This document shows, piece by piece, positions 26,601 through 39,470 of a stretch of 64,000 nt of DNA. The DNA comes from Apus apus (taxonomy: Eukaryota > Chordata > Aves > Apodiformes > Apodidae). The stretch lies in the NCBI RefSeq assembly GCF_020740795.1, contig NC_067285.1, positions 72,888,342 to 72,952,341 of the forward strand, given 5' to 3'. The notes under the pieces are model-generated. The model saw only the letters and a list, made by a program, of their open reading frames with translations, had not been told where the DNA came from and did no database searches. The translations under genes were made by a program, and so were the position numbers. Position 1 is the stretch's first letter. Every line of letters starts with the position of its first letter.

Positions 26601-29600
26601 GTTAGAGATAATAAATGGTAATTGTTTGGTAATGAGAGAGGTGTCACTTCCCAAATGAGCTTAAGCTACACTTTTCTTTTAAGCAATTGTAGTCTTTTTT
26701 TTTTTTTTTTGCTACAGCAAATGACAACTTTTACATAACAGAAAAAATTGGTGTACAGAAATTATCCTAACACTGAATCAGTCTGTTAAAGGATGATCTC
26801 ATTCAGTTCCCTAAATGGGTTTTGTCTTTACCTAAAGCAGCAGCTGGGAAGTTGGAAAGTGTGATACCACAGAATACCAGCCTCCCAGGAAGTGCACCAC
26901 TGCAGGTTTCTCCCTGCCTATACCTCTTGAAGCTTTTGCCTGTAGTAGGAATTGTTATTTTTAGATTAACCAAACAAACACCTTTGGGATTTTGAAACTT
27001 GGGGAAAAAATAGGATAATAAGTTTCTTTTAGAAGTACTGATTGTGGATAGTAGCACTTAACACTCAATAGCTATGCTCTTGATGTCGATATTTTTAAAG
27101 CTGGATTCACTGTGCACACTACTTAATGCTGAAAAATGAATTTAATACAGGAAATCCTGTTTGGATGCCACTGGGAGGAAACAAAGGAATGTATTTCAGA
27201 AACAAACTTGCTTGGCAGAACCAACAGCTGGTTGAGCCCTTGTTGGCAGACACTGCTAGCTCTGACTGTCTGGGTTTGTCATGGATTTTTTTTGTGTGTT
27301 AGTATCATAGCTTCAGTTTTCCTGTTTATCTTACTTGTATTTGCTGTCGTCTTTATGAATATAATTTTTAACTGCTACTCCACAGCACAATTATGAAATT
27401 ACCCCCTTACGTTCCCAATTGTAGACTCCTATGAAACGAGAATAATGTTATTGGACAATTTTGAGCTGGCATTTTCCTTTCTGTGTTCATGCCAGAATGC
27501 AATTGTTAGGTGCATTAGTCAGAGTGTATGAAGCAAGCAATGGAGGAGGCTGAAGTTCTGTTGAAATTATGCTGGAGGACACCCCGTGCCTGATATGCAG
27601 GTCTGAAAAGGACTACCCAGAGGCATTCAAGGGAACCAACTGTATGATTTGAACTTTGTTAGAAGCTTGGATTTTGCTGACTTTACCTCTTGTTGTTTTT
27701 TTGGGGGGCGGGGGGGGTGTGATCCTTGATGAGCAGAAGTCTGTGTTCTAGTAGCACTGAATATGGGGAAGACAGCTAGTTAAACCAGAGAGATTAATAA
27801 TCTGAATATCTAGGAGAATGTTGTCAGTAAGTGCTTCAGGCAAGGGCCTGTTGGGATGTGAACAGATTCTCTTACTTGTATTCATAGATTGAGTACTGTT
27901 CTGTACTAGTGGGTGTAGAAATTATGAATATGCTTCTATATGTGGTTGTATGTGATCTGCTGTCCATGGGAGATCAGACTGGTTGGTGGTTCTGCATTTA
28001 AAACCAGTCAATGGCACATTGGAAATTCCAGCTATTACTTTTTTTCCGGAATGTTTCGTGGTATTTGACATGATTTAGTTGCAGTCCAATGTCTTGCTGT
28101 TAAAGTGTTTCATGAAGATAGGCAACTGTACTTGGTGTAGGTTGTCTTGATGTCCCCTAGTTTAAAGAATCTCATAAACTAGTAAGGTCTTTATACTTGC
28201 CTGGATCAAATGGAGTCTGGATTTGGTGACTGGCTGAATCATATTCCTTCTAAATTTCTCACCTCGGATCAAGAGACTCAGTGCTTATATAAAATCAAAA
28301 CTTTTATTTGCAGCTTGGTATGCTAAATATAACTTTATGCTCGCTTTTTAAATGATGTTGTTGTGTGCCTAGCCTCATTGTAGGCACAGAACTATGAATT
28401 TGCAGCTCTCTCTCCCCTTCTCCCTTCTTTCAAAGGAATCTGTTTATAATTCAACAAAGAAAACAACTTGCCAGTGTTGATTTTTTTGAGCTATATAAGC
28501 ACTGTGAAGCATGAGAACTGTGGAGTTGAGGAAATACAAAGTTTCCAATCTCCTAACTTTAATTGGTTTTTCCCTTCTCGCTTTGTATGAACGAGAGGAC
28601 TGAATTGCAATCTTCATTTATGATAGACATGTTCAATAGGAAAAAAATAAAGGATAAATTGGGAAAGTAATTTTTAATCTTTAAAGAAAATATTGAGGGC
28701 TTTCCTAGCTTGTTGATTGTTGTGGTTTTATTGAATTCTGAACTGTGCTGCAGTTCTTTGAGAGACTGCTTCCCCTGTTAAATCAGGTGCTGATGCAGAA
28801 TGCAGCTAAGGAGATAAGCAGGTTGAACAAACTGAACAAATATTAGTTGAACAAATGTTGCTAAGTGATGTTTAAACTCAAGTTTATGAACAAGTCAATA
28901 CTAAGTACTCTTCTTCTGTACCTGTTCAGAAGACTAATTGTTAGGTGGGCAGCTTAATTTTTTTCTCAGTAGTGGAGGCCTGTCCAGATTCTTTTTTCCT
29001 GGTTCATATAATTACCTTATGTTTTTCCTAATGTAGCTGAGTGTCTTCAGTGTGCATTAAGTTAGGAAACATAAGTTTAATACAACTATGACCAGTTCTA
29101 AATTTTTCTGTCACCTGGAATAAGCTCAGTGCTGGTGGGAGGAGGAGGGAAAGCAAAGGAACTAGTTTGTACTACCCAAATTGGGCAACAGGCTATCACT
29201 CTATGTGGTTTCTGAGAAATCCGAATTGTGTTGATCTCCAGAAGGTGGAACTTTAATTATACCCTCTGAAATGATGCTTGCCCTCATTTTTTTTTCAAAA
29301 TTATGGTAAAGGTTTTCTGTATAGCATTATTCCAACTTTTGAACTAAAAGAACATGATCTCCTTTCACAAGTGCAGGTGAACTTTTACGTTAAGTATCTT
29401 GCAGTATCGGTGTCAGTTCGGAGTTGGAGGAAGAGGAGAATAAAATGTTTGGTGTCCAGACAGAGCGCGACTTGGCACTCACAGTTGATGAGTAATGGAA
29501 AAAAAACAACCGAAAAAAAACCCCAACACAAGTAAAAAGGCATTTTAAGCTTAAAATCATGCTCACAAGAAGAATCTTTTGCTAGGTATTGTGAAACGGA

Positions 29601-32600
29601 AAACCCTCCACTTACAGGCTTTAGGTTCAGTTGGTAACTACTTCATGCACTGAAGTTTTTGCTTCTTTCAACTGTTTTAATTCAGAAATCAGTGTAGTCT
29701 ATGCAAATTTGTTTTTGTTGACAGTCTTCAGGTTGGCACAGTTTATTTAAAATGTGGCATTTTGAGAGCTTTAATGGCAAGAAGATAATTCACCTGTTTG
29801 TAACTCATGGCTCTCAGAGTGGAGGTGAAGATTTACAATTTCTCTGTTTCAACTTACGGAAGAAAATGATCTATGGTTACACTTGTCACCTTCCTCCTCC
29901 AAAGCCAGGTGTTGAAAGGTAGGAAGGATAGTAGGGAAGGATGTGTACCAGAGCTCAGATGAGTATCAAAGATACATTCAAGGAAACTCAATTTACTGAA
30001 TTGAGAGTCCTGAAACAATTAGTGGACCTGGGCTGGCACTAAAGAATGAGGAACTGAGGATATCACTAGCCTTAGTAACATTAACTTCGTAAGTGTCAAA
30101 TTGCCACTTGAATGTAATCCCAAGTGTCTGTCACTCATTCATCTGCATGTCCTATTTCTTAAGCTGAAAACAAGTAGCTTAGCTTGGGACAGACGGTGGG
30201 CAGGCACTCATGACAAGTGAGCGATATCAGTCCCCAGTGGGCAGTATTACCCATAGGGAGTTACACAAATTTAACAAATCTGTTAAATTAGGATTATTGT
30301 TCCAAACAGCAAAAGTATGCAACTGTAAACACTTACCTGTTAAACATTCTTGTGCAAAGCACAGGATTTTTTTTTTTTCTTTAAGATTTTAAATCTTTCC
30401 CCAGTCCTACAAATAGTTGAATAACCCTTCTTGGTAATGACAGGAGTTGAACTCACTGCACTTACTACTCTTTGACTTGGTAAACTGCGCACATGCTCTT
30501 CCTGTTCCTTTTTATTCCATGGCCAGAAAAACCATCATCTTAAAAGCTAAACATCCCAATTATCATGGTAATAAATGGTTGAAGGAGCTGTAGCCCAATG
30601 ATGCAGAGTCTGTACCATCTCCTACAGGTGTTTTCCAATGAAAGGCAGATGGCTGATATGTTACTGGCTCCTTGGGGACAGCGAGTTAGGAGAAGGCAGC
30701 TATAGCTTACTGCTTCTGGTAAATGAATTTAACTTTGTGTAATTTCATTCTTTTTAAGGTTTCTCCTTGTTTCTGTGCTTGCTAGAAATTTCAAAAAGGT
30801 TTATGTAGCTTTTATTAAAAGCAAAATGAAGAAAGAATTTGATCTTGCTGTTTGCTTTATTTACAAGCCTTCAGGAATTGTTTTTATGGGTAAACGTGTA
30901 AATTGCAATAGTTTGTATATATAATATTTAGTATAAGTTACTAAATCCAAGCAAACAAAAACCACAACTCAACTATGACACTGGCTTATTAATGAAATGA
31001 GAAGAGAGCTTGGGTTTATTTTTCCTAGTGTAATACTCTTGAGCCTTGCTTTAGGACTGAAATAGAAGAGCCTCTGGGTGACTGAATCCATCTTTTGCAG
31101 TTACAGACTGTTACGCAGCATATTCTTTCCCAAATTTCTATTGCAGTGTTATTAATTTTATTAGGTCAGCTTTTTCCTTTAATAGTTGTTTTATATGTTT
31201 TCCTTTGGTCTAGAGAACTGCAGCTGCCCGTGACCTCTTGTATTGCCTTGACATAGCCAGCTTTTTGAGAATCCTCTCTTGCAGAACAGACTTTTTTTTC
31301 TGTAGCTCTTCTGGTTTTGAATTAATTTGAAGAAAATTACTAGGTGGGGTTTCAAGAGCATTTTGTAGAAAGGCTCAAATAGTTCTGCTCTTATAGGATT
31401 TACTTCTTTTGTGGCTATGTTAATGGGTCATCAAAACTGTCATGTTATCAAGTAATATGCAAGTATTTTTTATTCATACATTTTTGCATTGTGTAGAACT
31501 AATTTTTAATTTTTTAATGTGATCAAAATCTGTGTGTGTGTGTATGCTTTGTCCCCTGACTCTACTGTGCCAATTTCATACCTGTAGCAGCTCTTTTTTT
31601 TTTTTGTCATCATAGGCATAAATTTGGGAAAATGTTTAATAATGAGAAGATTTGCTTTAAATTAGACTGGAAAGATATTCCAGTAGTACCTTTCGATAAA
31701 ACTTTGCTATATTTCTTTTTAACTAAATCCTTGAGTTTTGTGTTTTTCAGCAAGTAGTTATGTTTTCCAGCTTTACGAGTTTTTGACGTGGCACTGTATA
31801 CAATCTGTTGTTCATTAAAATCATCTAATCTTTCTGGATTGTGTCAAAGAAATAAAAAAAAAAAAACCAAAACCCAAATGTAACCAAAATCTATCAAAAC
31901 ACATGGTTTTAGTTATTTCTTGCCTATGTGTTGTAATGACCTATATTTTTAGACCTGTGACCTTTAAATTTTTTTTCAGAAATCTTGTCTGTTGACAATC
32001 CTGGTTTCTTACTTGCCCTGTTTAAATGAAGCTCCTACAGGTGCTCTGTTGCTCCATGTGTATGTGCCCATCTCTTGACAGATACCCTGGAAATTGAAGC
32101 ACGAGTGAGCTCTGGTGTTTGAGTATTATAGGCAAAAAATGATCCAGCCCTCTGCTCTAGTGCATTAACCTTTTTGCCTTTTGCTTGCATTTTGTGTATG
32201 GTAGTTTGCACTTCCATATCCTTTTTTTTCCCATTAATGCTTGTGGTTTTATCTCCTACATCCAGTTGCATGTTTTATTCTCCTCTATTTGTAAAGATGC
32301 AGTTGATTTTTGAAGATGATGATACCTGATCTCCAACTCCACCTGTTTCAGAACAGCCTTGTTACTTGTTTCTTTGATGTCTACTAAGGTTCTTGAAGAA
32401 GCTTTGTATGTTTAACTTGCCTTGCAAGCTTCAGTTCTGATTGGTGATGATTCCACTTTCTATCACTGCACGTCCTGCTGTCAAACTGTGGCTGCTGTTA
32501 CAGAGAGAGTAACACAGTATTGGAATACATGCAGGCTGCTGCTTAGCAAAGAAAGAGGAGACAAGTGCTTTGGAGTGTGATGAGGTAGTACAGACATACA

Positions 32601-33837
32601 GTTTTCAAAAATACCCTGCCAGATTTGTTGCCATTGTTTTAAGATATTGCTATGGTAGAATGAGTTCTTAAACTGCTTTAATAATGTCTGAGCAGCAAAA
32701 CACCTGCAAATGAATGTGAACATGTGCAGTCTGAAAAGTAAAGCAGTTTTGCCAAAAGAGGGGAGTCAAAGCATTATTTCTTATTTTGTTCTTGGTATCC
32801 TACAAACTCAATCCCTTTGTGTGAGGGATAAATAAAGGATCAGATTACATCTGTGTATGCCTTGGGTGATTGCAGATTACATTTTTGTACAGACTGCATT
32901 GATAGTATCAGTGTGTTTTTTTCAAAACTCTTGTCATCTAGAACATACAGGCAAATTGATGCTAGTACCACCTAGCAAATGGTGTAGGCTAAGCATTGGC
33001 GATGCCAGATAAGGAGAAAAGTGTAGACTTGTTCACACAAATATTCAGTTTTGTATAAAATGTTTTTATTTACTTTCTCTAGTTAATCTGGTAATTGTCC
33101 AGCTTCAATGAGAGTTGCTTGTTAAAATCATAGTTATCCTTGAAGAAATTGAGAAGGCTGAAACACTTAATGTTGAAAAAAGTTAATTAACCTTATTTCA
33201 ATTAACAAGGTGAATGTAATGTAATTCTTAGGGTTTCAGGCTTTGTGCAAAAACTTTAATGAGTTGAACGGACAGATGTTCTTTCTATGGAGTATGTGGA
33301 TCACTGTTGTCTAACCACCTTTCCCCAAGATGAACTTCTGCTGAAAACCAGCAAATGCTAACATTCAGTGCTTGCAAATCTGTGTTCTGGAAGAGGAATG
33401 GGAAAAGTAAAATTTCAAGATCTGCAAAAGTCAATTCAGAAGATAATGTCTCTTCTCAAAAATAATTAAGTTTTTATTTTTCATAGTTGAGGGATGAAAG
33501 GAGCAATTTATGTTCTTGTTCTGGAATAACAGGTTTTCTTTTTATCTTAATTGGCCAAAATGATTGAATGTGCAGCTATTGTTAAATTATAACTGTACAA
33601 AAAAAATAGAATTATCATTCATTTACCACAAATCCACTGAAAGGTTGTTGGGCTATATTAATCTGTATATTTTCTGCACTGTTTCAGCATTCACATCTCA
33701 GATGCAAGTGCAAAGTATATTTGACCTTAAATGTTGGTGCTGTTTGAAATAATATGAAGTTGTATGTGACTTTTTTTTTAAGCAAAATAAAGAAAAATAC
33801 ATAAATATAAAAGGCTGGTTGTACATAAACATTTTTA
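23661..33837 (+). other. RAPGEF2: RAPGEF2 intron 1, part 2 (no gene recognised)
   Basis: This is AT-rich intron sequence with no exon, RNA gene or dispersed repeat I can identify. Notable simple tracts are T16 at 26695-26710, a G-rich run (G6-C-G8) at 27703-27717, a short (TG)n near 31531 and A13 at 31854-31866. Open frames up to 135 codons (25011-25418, + strand) lack recognisable motifs. Confidence 0.8.
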
Positions 33838-34103
33838 GCAATAGAACAAGGGAATGGCTTCAAGCTGCTACAGGGTAGGTTTAGACTGGACATTAGGAAA
33901 TTCTTTTCACAGAAAGAGTTGTCAGACACTGGAATAGGCTGCCCAGGGAGGTGGTTGAGTCACCATTCCTGGATGTGTTTAAGAGTCATTTGGATGTGGT
34001 GGTGTTGGGTATGGTTTAGGGGAGAATTTGTAGAGTAGGGATGACGGTTGGACTCGGTGATCCCAAGGGTCTCTTCCAAGCTGAATGGTTCTATGATTCT
34101 AAG
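33838..34103 (+). mobile_element. CR1 LINE, 3'-end fragment, plus orientation
   Basis: The fragment starts with GCAATAGAACAAGGGAATGG and carries the typical CR1 3' untranslated blocks: the 'gactggacattaggaaattcttttcac' segment, 'ctgcccagggaggtggt', and 'gactcggtgatcccaagggtc'. It ends in GGTTCTATGATTCTAAG. It is about 266 bp, 5'-truncated and in the same orientation as RAPGEF2. The 3' end is the usual ATTCTATGATTCT type. Confidence 0.93.
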
Positions 34104-36819
34104 TGCCTGGGGGATGGGAGTCATTCGGGGAAAGAAGTAAGGAAAGCTCCCTTAACTTGCTGGTGCTGTGATACCTTTGAGACAAAAAAGGTAGAGAGAA
34201 CAGTGTAGGTCGTTATCTTTTCCAATCAGTTTTTTTGCCATGGTGGAAATGCTCAGATGAGTTGTACTGCTGTAGCTGTTCTGCCAAAGAGTTTGTATTT
34301 CCTTATGCAGTGAGGAAGGTGCTTCCTTTTACCCCTCCTCCCACATCTTTGTGCTATAGCTGACTTGCCACTCAAAAGAGAAGAATATGAGCTCTTATTT
34401 TTGTTAATATAATGATGCTTTCTGTTGTCAGTAGCTCATACTTAACAGTGCAACCTCAATGCATGTGGTTTGTAGCTTTGCCTATTTTGTACACAAATGG
34501 GTTGGAGTAGGAAAAAAAACAACAAAACTTGAAGTTGAGGAGGAGTTGCTTGGTACTGGAACACAAGAAATACGTTAAAATCTTCTATGCAGAAGTCACC
34601 TGGCAACTTTAGATTTGGACAGCTGGAAATATTTCTTTCTAATGATAATGTTTTTCATGGCCGTGTTACAGGGAACAGCCCTACAAGATGACTTCTAGAT
34701 ATTAATCTCAGTCATGTTATGTATGATGTCTTATACAAATAATAAATGGAGTGCTGCTATAGCTTATCTGGTATTCAGTTTAAGTAGACCTAGTATACTA
34801 TTACTGTGCCTTTAGCATGTGCTAAAGAAATAACTTTTTTTTTTCTTTAGTGTAATATAACTTCTGTCAACTTGTTCTGAAACTAGAAAAATATCTCTTT
34901 CTTATTGTATGGTGTATGATGCTTCATAAACTCTATAGTGTTCTTTTTTTTACTATTACATTATTTTTAATGGGTGAAATGTGTGCAATGGGCAGTTGGA
35001 AAGAAAAATCAAAGTATTGGACTGAAAGAATGCAGCTTTGAAACTAATTTTTTTTTTCAAAATTAAGAACACATTTTTTCAGGGAAAAAGATAAGTGTCA
35101 GATAAACATTATATTAAGATAACTTTATAATGTCAAGACCCTGGACCTATTTCTGTAAAAGCTGATGTGTTTGACTATGCAGTTGTCAAACTATGCAGGT
35201 CAATGTAATCCTTTGATTGATACGCTAATAATATTTTTTAAGAAGACTTGGAAAAATACTTTGCTTTCTGAAAAAAGGCTTGAGAACTTAACTCCTGTTG
35301 CATCTTGTAAGTGTGTGTAGCTGATAAGTGATTTAGCATGTTTTATTACAGTTCCAGATGTTTGTACATTTGTGTGATTTTTCAAATGATTCTGGCCATG
35401 ACTAAGAGGAAACCAGATGATCAGTATCTAGGACCATGTGAGTTGGTGCCATTTATTTAATTTTGAATCCAGCCTTGCTCCTCAATTTGAAAATTTGTCA
35501 GAGGGGTGAATGTGTGTGGAGGCAGCACAATTTGCTGCAAACAATCTCTAATGCTTTTCTTTAATAAAAATATTTGAGTTAGCAATCTGAAGAATCCTGT
35601 GAGATACTTGGTGAATTCTGTTTTACTTTGTTACATTCTTCTGCTAAACACAAAGGAAGAGTCGCTAATTGATGCTGGAAGCTTGTGGCAATATTGAGAG
35701 TAAAAATAGGGATTGCCTGTTAGCAAGCACAAAAGAGAAAGTTTCTTCCAACATAATGCATGTGAACTTATGAGGTTTAAAAGTGAAACACTTGTGTTCT
35801 TAGCTGTTGTTCCTTTATTTGTAATAAATCCATTGAATTTTAAGCTCATTGTAGTTTCTGTTGGGTTGTGCTTTTACTCTGTCAGAAATGCTTGCATTTC
35901 CATGTGTTGTTGAAGCACCTTGAAAGATGGAAACACTTTCACCTGCAGGTGCATTTCCTCTGTGAGCACCAGTGTTGAGGCTCAGGGTGCACCTCTATAG
36001 TAGCCTGGCTGGTAAGAGCTGCTGAGAAGAGGGAGCTAGAAGATACCTTGGCACAGGGTCTGTGAGTCTTTGGAGAAGGAAAGAGTTTTTCTTCTGAAAA
36101 ACAGCAGAATGGCCAAACAAAGGTTCTTTGCCACCAGCAGCTCCCGGATATCACAGAGCAGCCAGATCCCAGTGGTTTGATTACTACATAGGCAGTACAG
36201 TACTGTTGTCTTAATACACTTTCTCTAGGAAAACTCACACTTTTGTGAACTAAAGGTGCTGATGAAATATCTTAAAGTTTTTCTTATGTAAATTTAACTG
36301 ATAATAATGCTAATTTGGATTAGTGGATGGTATAACTTACTGTAATTGATGTCACCAGAAAAGAAAAAAGTTAATCAGAAAGGAGATATTCAACAAAGAT
36401 CAGTGAAGCTTCAGTATCTGATGTGAGAGTGGGTAACAGCTTTCTCCTTCCTGTCTTCATTTGTGGATCCCTTGCTGCTCACAACGCTGGAATCTATCCT
36501 TGTCTCCTTTAGATGCAGTGTGATTAAAGTGGTGCTGCAGGCCCTCCAATTTCTACGTCCTCCCCTACTCGTGTCTCCCTTCTGCTTTTGGTGACTCAGA
36601 GTGAGCTCAAAGTACTGGGTACTTACAGATAGGTTTGGAGTGTGGTATATGTCATATGCTTCCTACACTCATGCTCCTAATCAAATGTACTCCTATCTTG
36701 GTTGGCTGGTGATACAGGCTTTTATACTATATTTCATCTATGTCCTCCTTGAAAATTTTGAGGTATGACTGAAATGGAAGTAAATATGTATTTCCAGCTA
36801 TAAGATGCAGTCTATGGCT
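34104..36819 (+). other. RAPGEF2: RAPGEF2 intron 1, part 3 (no gene recognised)
   Basis: AT-rich intron sequence lies between two CR1 fragments. I see no exon, RNA gene or further repeat. Only short poly(T) runs stand out, for example near 34837 and 35049. Confidence 0.8.
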
Positions 36820-37142
36820 TCCTCATGAGGGGAAGAGATAAGGCAGCTACTGATCTCTTCACTCCTGCGACCAATGACAGACCTCAGGGAAATGGCAGGA
36901 AGCTGAATCAGGGGAGGTTTAGGTTGGATATGAGGAAAAGGCTTTTCAGCCAGAGGGTGGTCAAGCACTGAAACAAGCTCCTCAGGGAAGTAGTCACAGA
37001 ACCAATCCTGCCTGAGTTCAAGAAGCATTTGGATGATGCTCTCGGGCACATGGTATGATTGCTAGCATGCCCTATACAGGGACAGGAGTTGGACTTGATC
37101 ATCCTGATGGGTCCCTTCCAACTCAGCATATTTTATGATTCC
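36820..37142 (+). mobile_element. CR1 LINE, 3'-end fragment of a different subfamily, plus orientation
   Basis: The match begins near 'gaggggaagagataaggcag' and runs through 'gaccaatgacag', 'ggggaggtttaggttggatatgagg', 'cagagggtggtcaagcactg', 'ttcaagaagcatttggatgatgctctc' and 'ggagttggacttgatcatcc', ending at TATTTTATGATTCC. The internal blocks, such as 'ctctcgggcacatggtatgatt', differ from the 33838 copy and fit another CR1 subfamily. Several substitutions, and a decayed terminus (TTTTATGATT instead of TTCTATGATT), suggest an old insertion. Confidence 0.9.
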
Positions 37143-39332
37143 TTGATCTTAATGAAAGCTCAGATCAACTCTTCCCCAGAGGTGTTTTAAAGTATTGCTG
37201 GATATACAGAATATGACAGCTTTGGAGTTTGATAGATTAATGTTAAAATACAAAACCAGATTGACAGTTTGGTTGTTTATATCATTGCTGTTCAGGTTAA
37301 TCCTATGTAAAAAAGCTAGATTATATGGGAGCTAACTTGCATAAAGTATTGTATTTCTCCTCTGTTCACCTTTTTGGTCTTTTTTTAAGATGATGGTCCT
37401 CTCAATTCGAAGAAAGGAACTAAAACCCCCACACCTTGACCCTTGCTTCCAACCTTCTCATGTAACCAGTGGACTGCTGAAACAATAGCAGTCGCATCTG
37501 GTACAACATCTTATTTATAGATGGAAGCAGCTGCATCCTCTGTCTTTGTGTGCAAGAAGCCCTATTGTTTTCAAGTCACCAGGTTAATGAGACTGTGGGT
37601 AAACGAGGGCCTACTAAAAAAGCATTACTAAATATAATTATTTAAGGTACCAAGGCAGGGAGGATGTGACTGATATGAGTTGCTCTTGAACTTGAGTTAG
37701 GTGTGGTGTAAATATAGAAGCTATGAGCACTGACAACTTAAGCTATAGTATAGCTTTGAGTTTACTCATGAATTCTTACGTTGCTCTTAAGTTTGGCTAC
37801 ATCAAAACCATCTATTTCCACAAACTTGCAATTTCTGACAATTGAGGGCTGAATTTTAAATAAGTTCAGTATGTAGGGCAAAGTCCCTGCCCTATTATAC
37901 TAGTTTTCCACCACTGAATGCATTCTGTTCCTACACTCCCCCCAGCTGGGTTACCTGCCTGGGATGCCATGAAGTGCAGTGTGATTTATCAGCAGATACT
38001 TCTGTGCTGTCCTCACTGGGTCACTGGGGCAGGGAATCGCTGAAGATGCAGCAGAGAACGGGCAACGCTGTCTGGTGGTACAGTTTTCTTCAGCTAGAAA
38101 ATGCTCCTCTGGGATCTGTGACCAGCTGGCCAGTGTCTGAAACTGGAGCATGGAATCTGGGAGCTGTAATAGTTTGTTAATCCCTCTGTTGTCATCCTCA
38201 TTTTTCCACTCTGTTGGATGCCCTAGATGGAAGAAAGGATTTCTTTCTTCATACGAGCGCTCTCCCAGGCTTATGGAGAACATATTGAGCTTTGTTAATG
38301 GTCCCTGAAAGCCTGTGGGTGAGCAGCAGGTCTTTCCCTGTCCTGTTTTGGTCAGGCATCAGTTTAAAGACTGTAGCCTGTGAAGGCAGGAATACAACTG
38401 AATCCAACTTCCACACCTCTCACGTAGCACATTCTCTTAGCAGCTGTAAGGTGTTTCCCATCTAGTTCATGCTGTGCAAATAATTAAAGGCAAAATAAAA
38501 TATTGCTAAATAGAAAATATCAGATGATTAGATCATTAGGAGTGACCTTTTTTTTTTCAGTGCAAACTCAGATGGCAACAGTGACAGCTTGATTTAAAGT
38601 TTTTAATGTGAAATACTCTTTTTATTAAGAGCATATCTTTAAAAATTGTGCAAGTGGAAGTTTCTGATTAAATAATCAAGAATGTGTTGAGAAGTATCTG
38701 AGTTTCTCTGTAACATATGGGAACTCCTATGACATCTTCTGTAACATATCTATACTTTATAGTGAATGTATCTTTTGAAAGTTATCTGGTCCTGGAGTAA
38801 AGTGATAGGGTTTTCTGAATCTTTTGGGTAAGTGGGCTAAAGGTTATTCTCCCACAGCCTACAAGAAAAACAACAAAGACACTAACAGCCCCTGAATTTT
38901 CTAGTTTGAACAGTCTTGTTCCAGGTTCTGGGTTATTCAATTTCACTCTACCACCTCCTGTTCAACTGCAATTTAGAAGTCTGACTGGTGATGCTTGCTT
39001 GCAGGTGGCCGTCCAGTCTGGGTACCTCAGAGCCTTCTTTGGATTCAGCAGGAATGAGCCAATCAGCCCTTTTTTTTTTTTTAAGTTTACTAAAATGCTT
39101 ATTGTCTCGATCTGACATGGGTTGTTCCTCCTTCCCTTCAAAGTGTTTATAACAGTTCCTGTGAGAGAATCTCATGTTAGAATTGTGGAATACACTGAAT
39201 AGATAATTTTTTACAATTAGAGTTGTAGACTCTTTTTTCAAATTTCAATTAAAATTTGACATCAGTTTTACTTATTTGAGCAGCATAATGTTTCCAAGAT
39301 ACCAGATTGATTTTTTTAATATATTTTTTAAA
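37143..39332 (+). other. RAPGEF2: RAPGEF2 intron 1, part 4 (no gene recognised)
   Basis: Intron sequence with no recognisable exon or RNA gene. The 37900-38450 part is somewhat less AT-rich, and both strands are open for 70-110 codons, but the translations show no motif I recognise. Confidence 0.78.
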
Positions 39333-39351
39333 TTTTTTTTTTTGGGGGGGG
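39333..39351 (+). repeat. T11-G8 homopolymer junction beside a CR1 3' end
   Basis: Eleven T residues are followed directly by eight G residues. On the minus strand this is C8A11 lying about 9 nt beyond the 3' terminus of the neighbouring minus-oriented CR1. CR1 elements normally lack a poly(A) tail, so the tract more likely predates the insertion or arose independently. Confidence 0.8.
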
Positions 39352-39360
39352 AGGTAGGAG

Positions 39361-39470
39361 TCATAGAATCGTTTGGATTGGAAGGGACCATAAAAATCAT
39401 GTAGTTCCAACCCTCCTGCATGAGCAGGGACACCTCCCACTAGACCAGGTTGATCAAAGCCCCATCCAGT
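39361..39470 (-). mobile_element. CR1 LINE, short 3'-end fragment, minus orientation
   Basis: The + strand reads TCATAGAATCGTTTGGATTGG and then 'gaagggacc...gtagttccaaccctcctgcatgagcagggacacctcccactagaccaggttg'. This is the reverse complement of the last ~110 bp of CR1. It is the shortest CR1 copy in the window, and similarity stops at about 39470. Confidence 0.92.

Noticed and set aside
31854..31866. A13 tract as the poly(A) tail of a processed pseudogene
   Set aside because: The sequence upstream on the same strand shows no coding-like or gene-derived stretch.
36798..37129. Minus-strand frames as genes
   Set aside because: They are antisense translations of a plus-oriented CR1 3' end.
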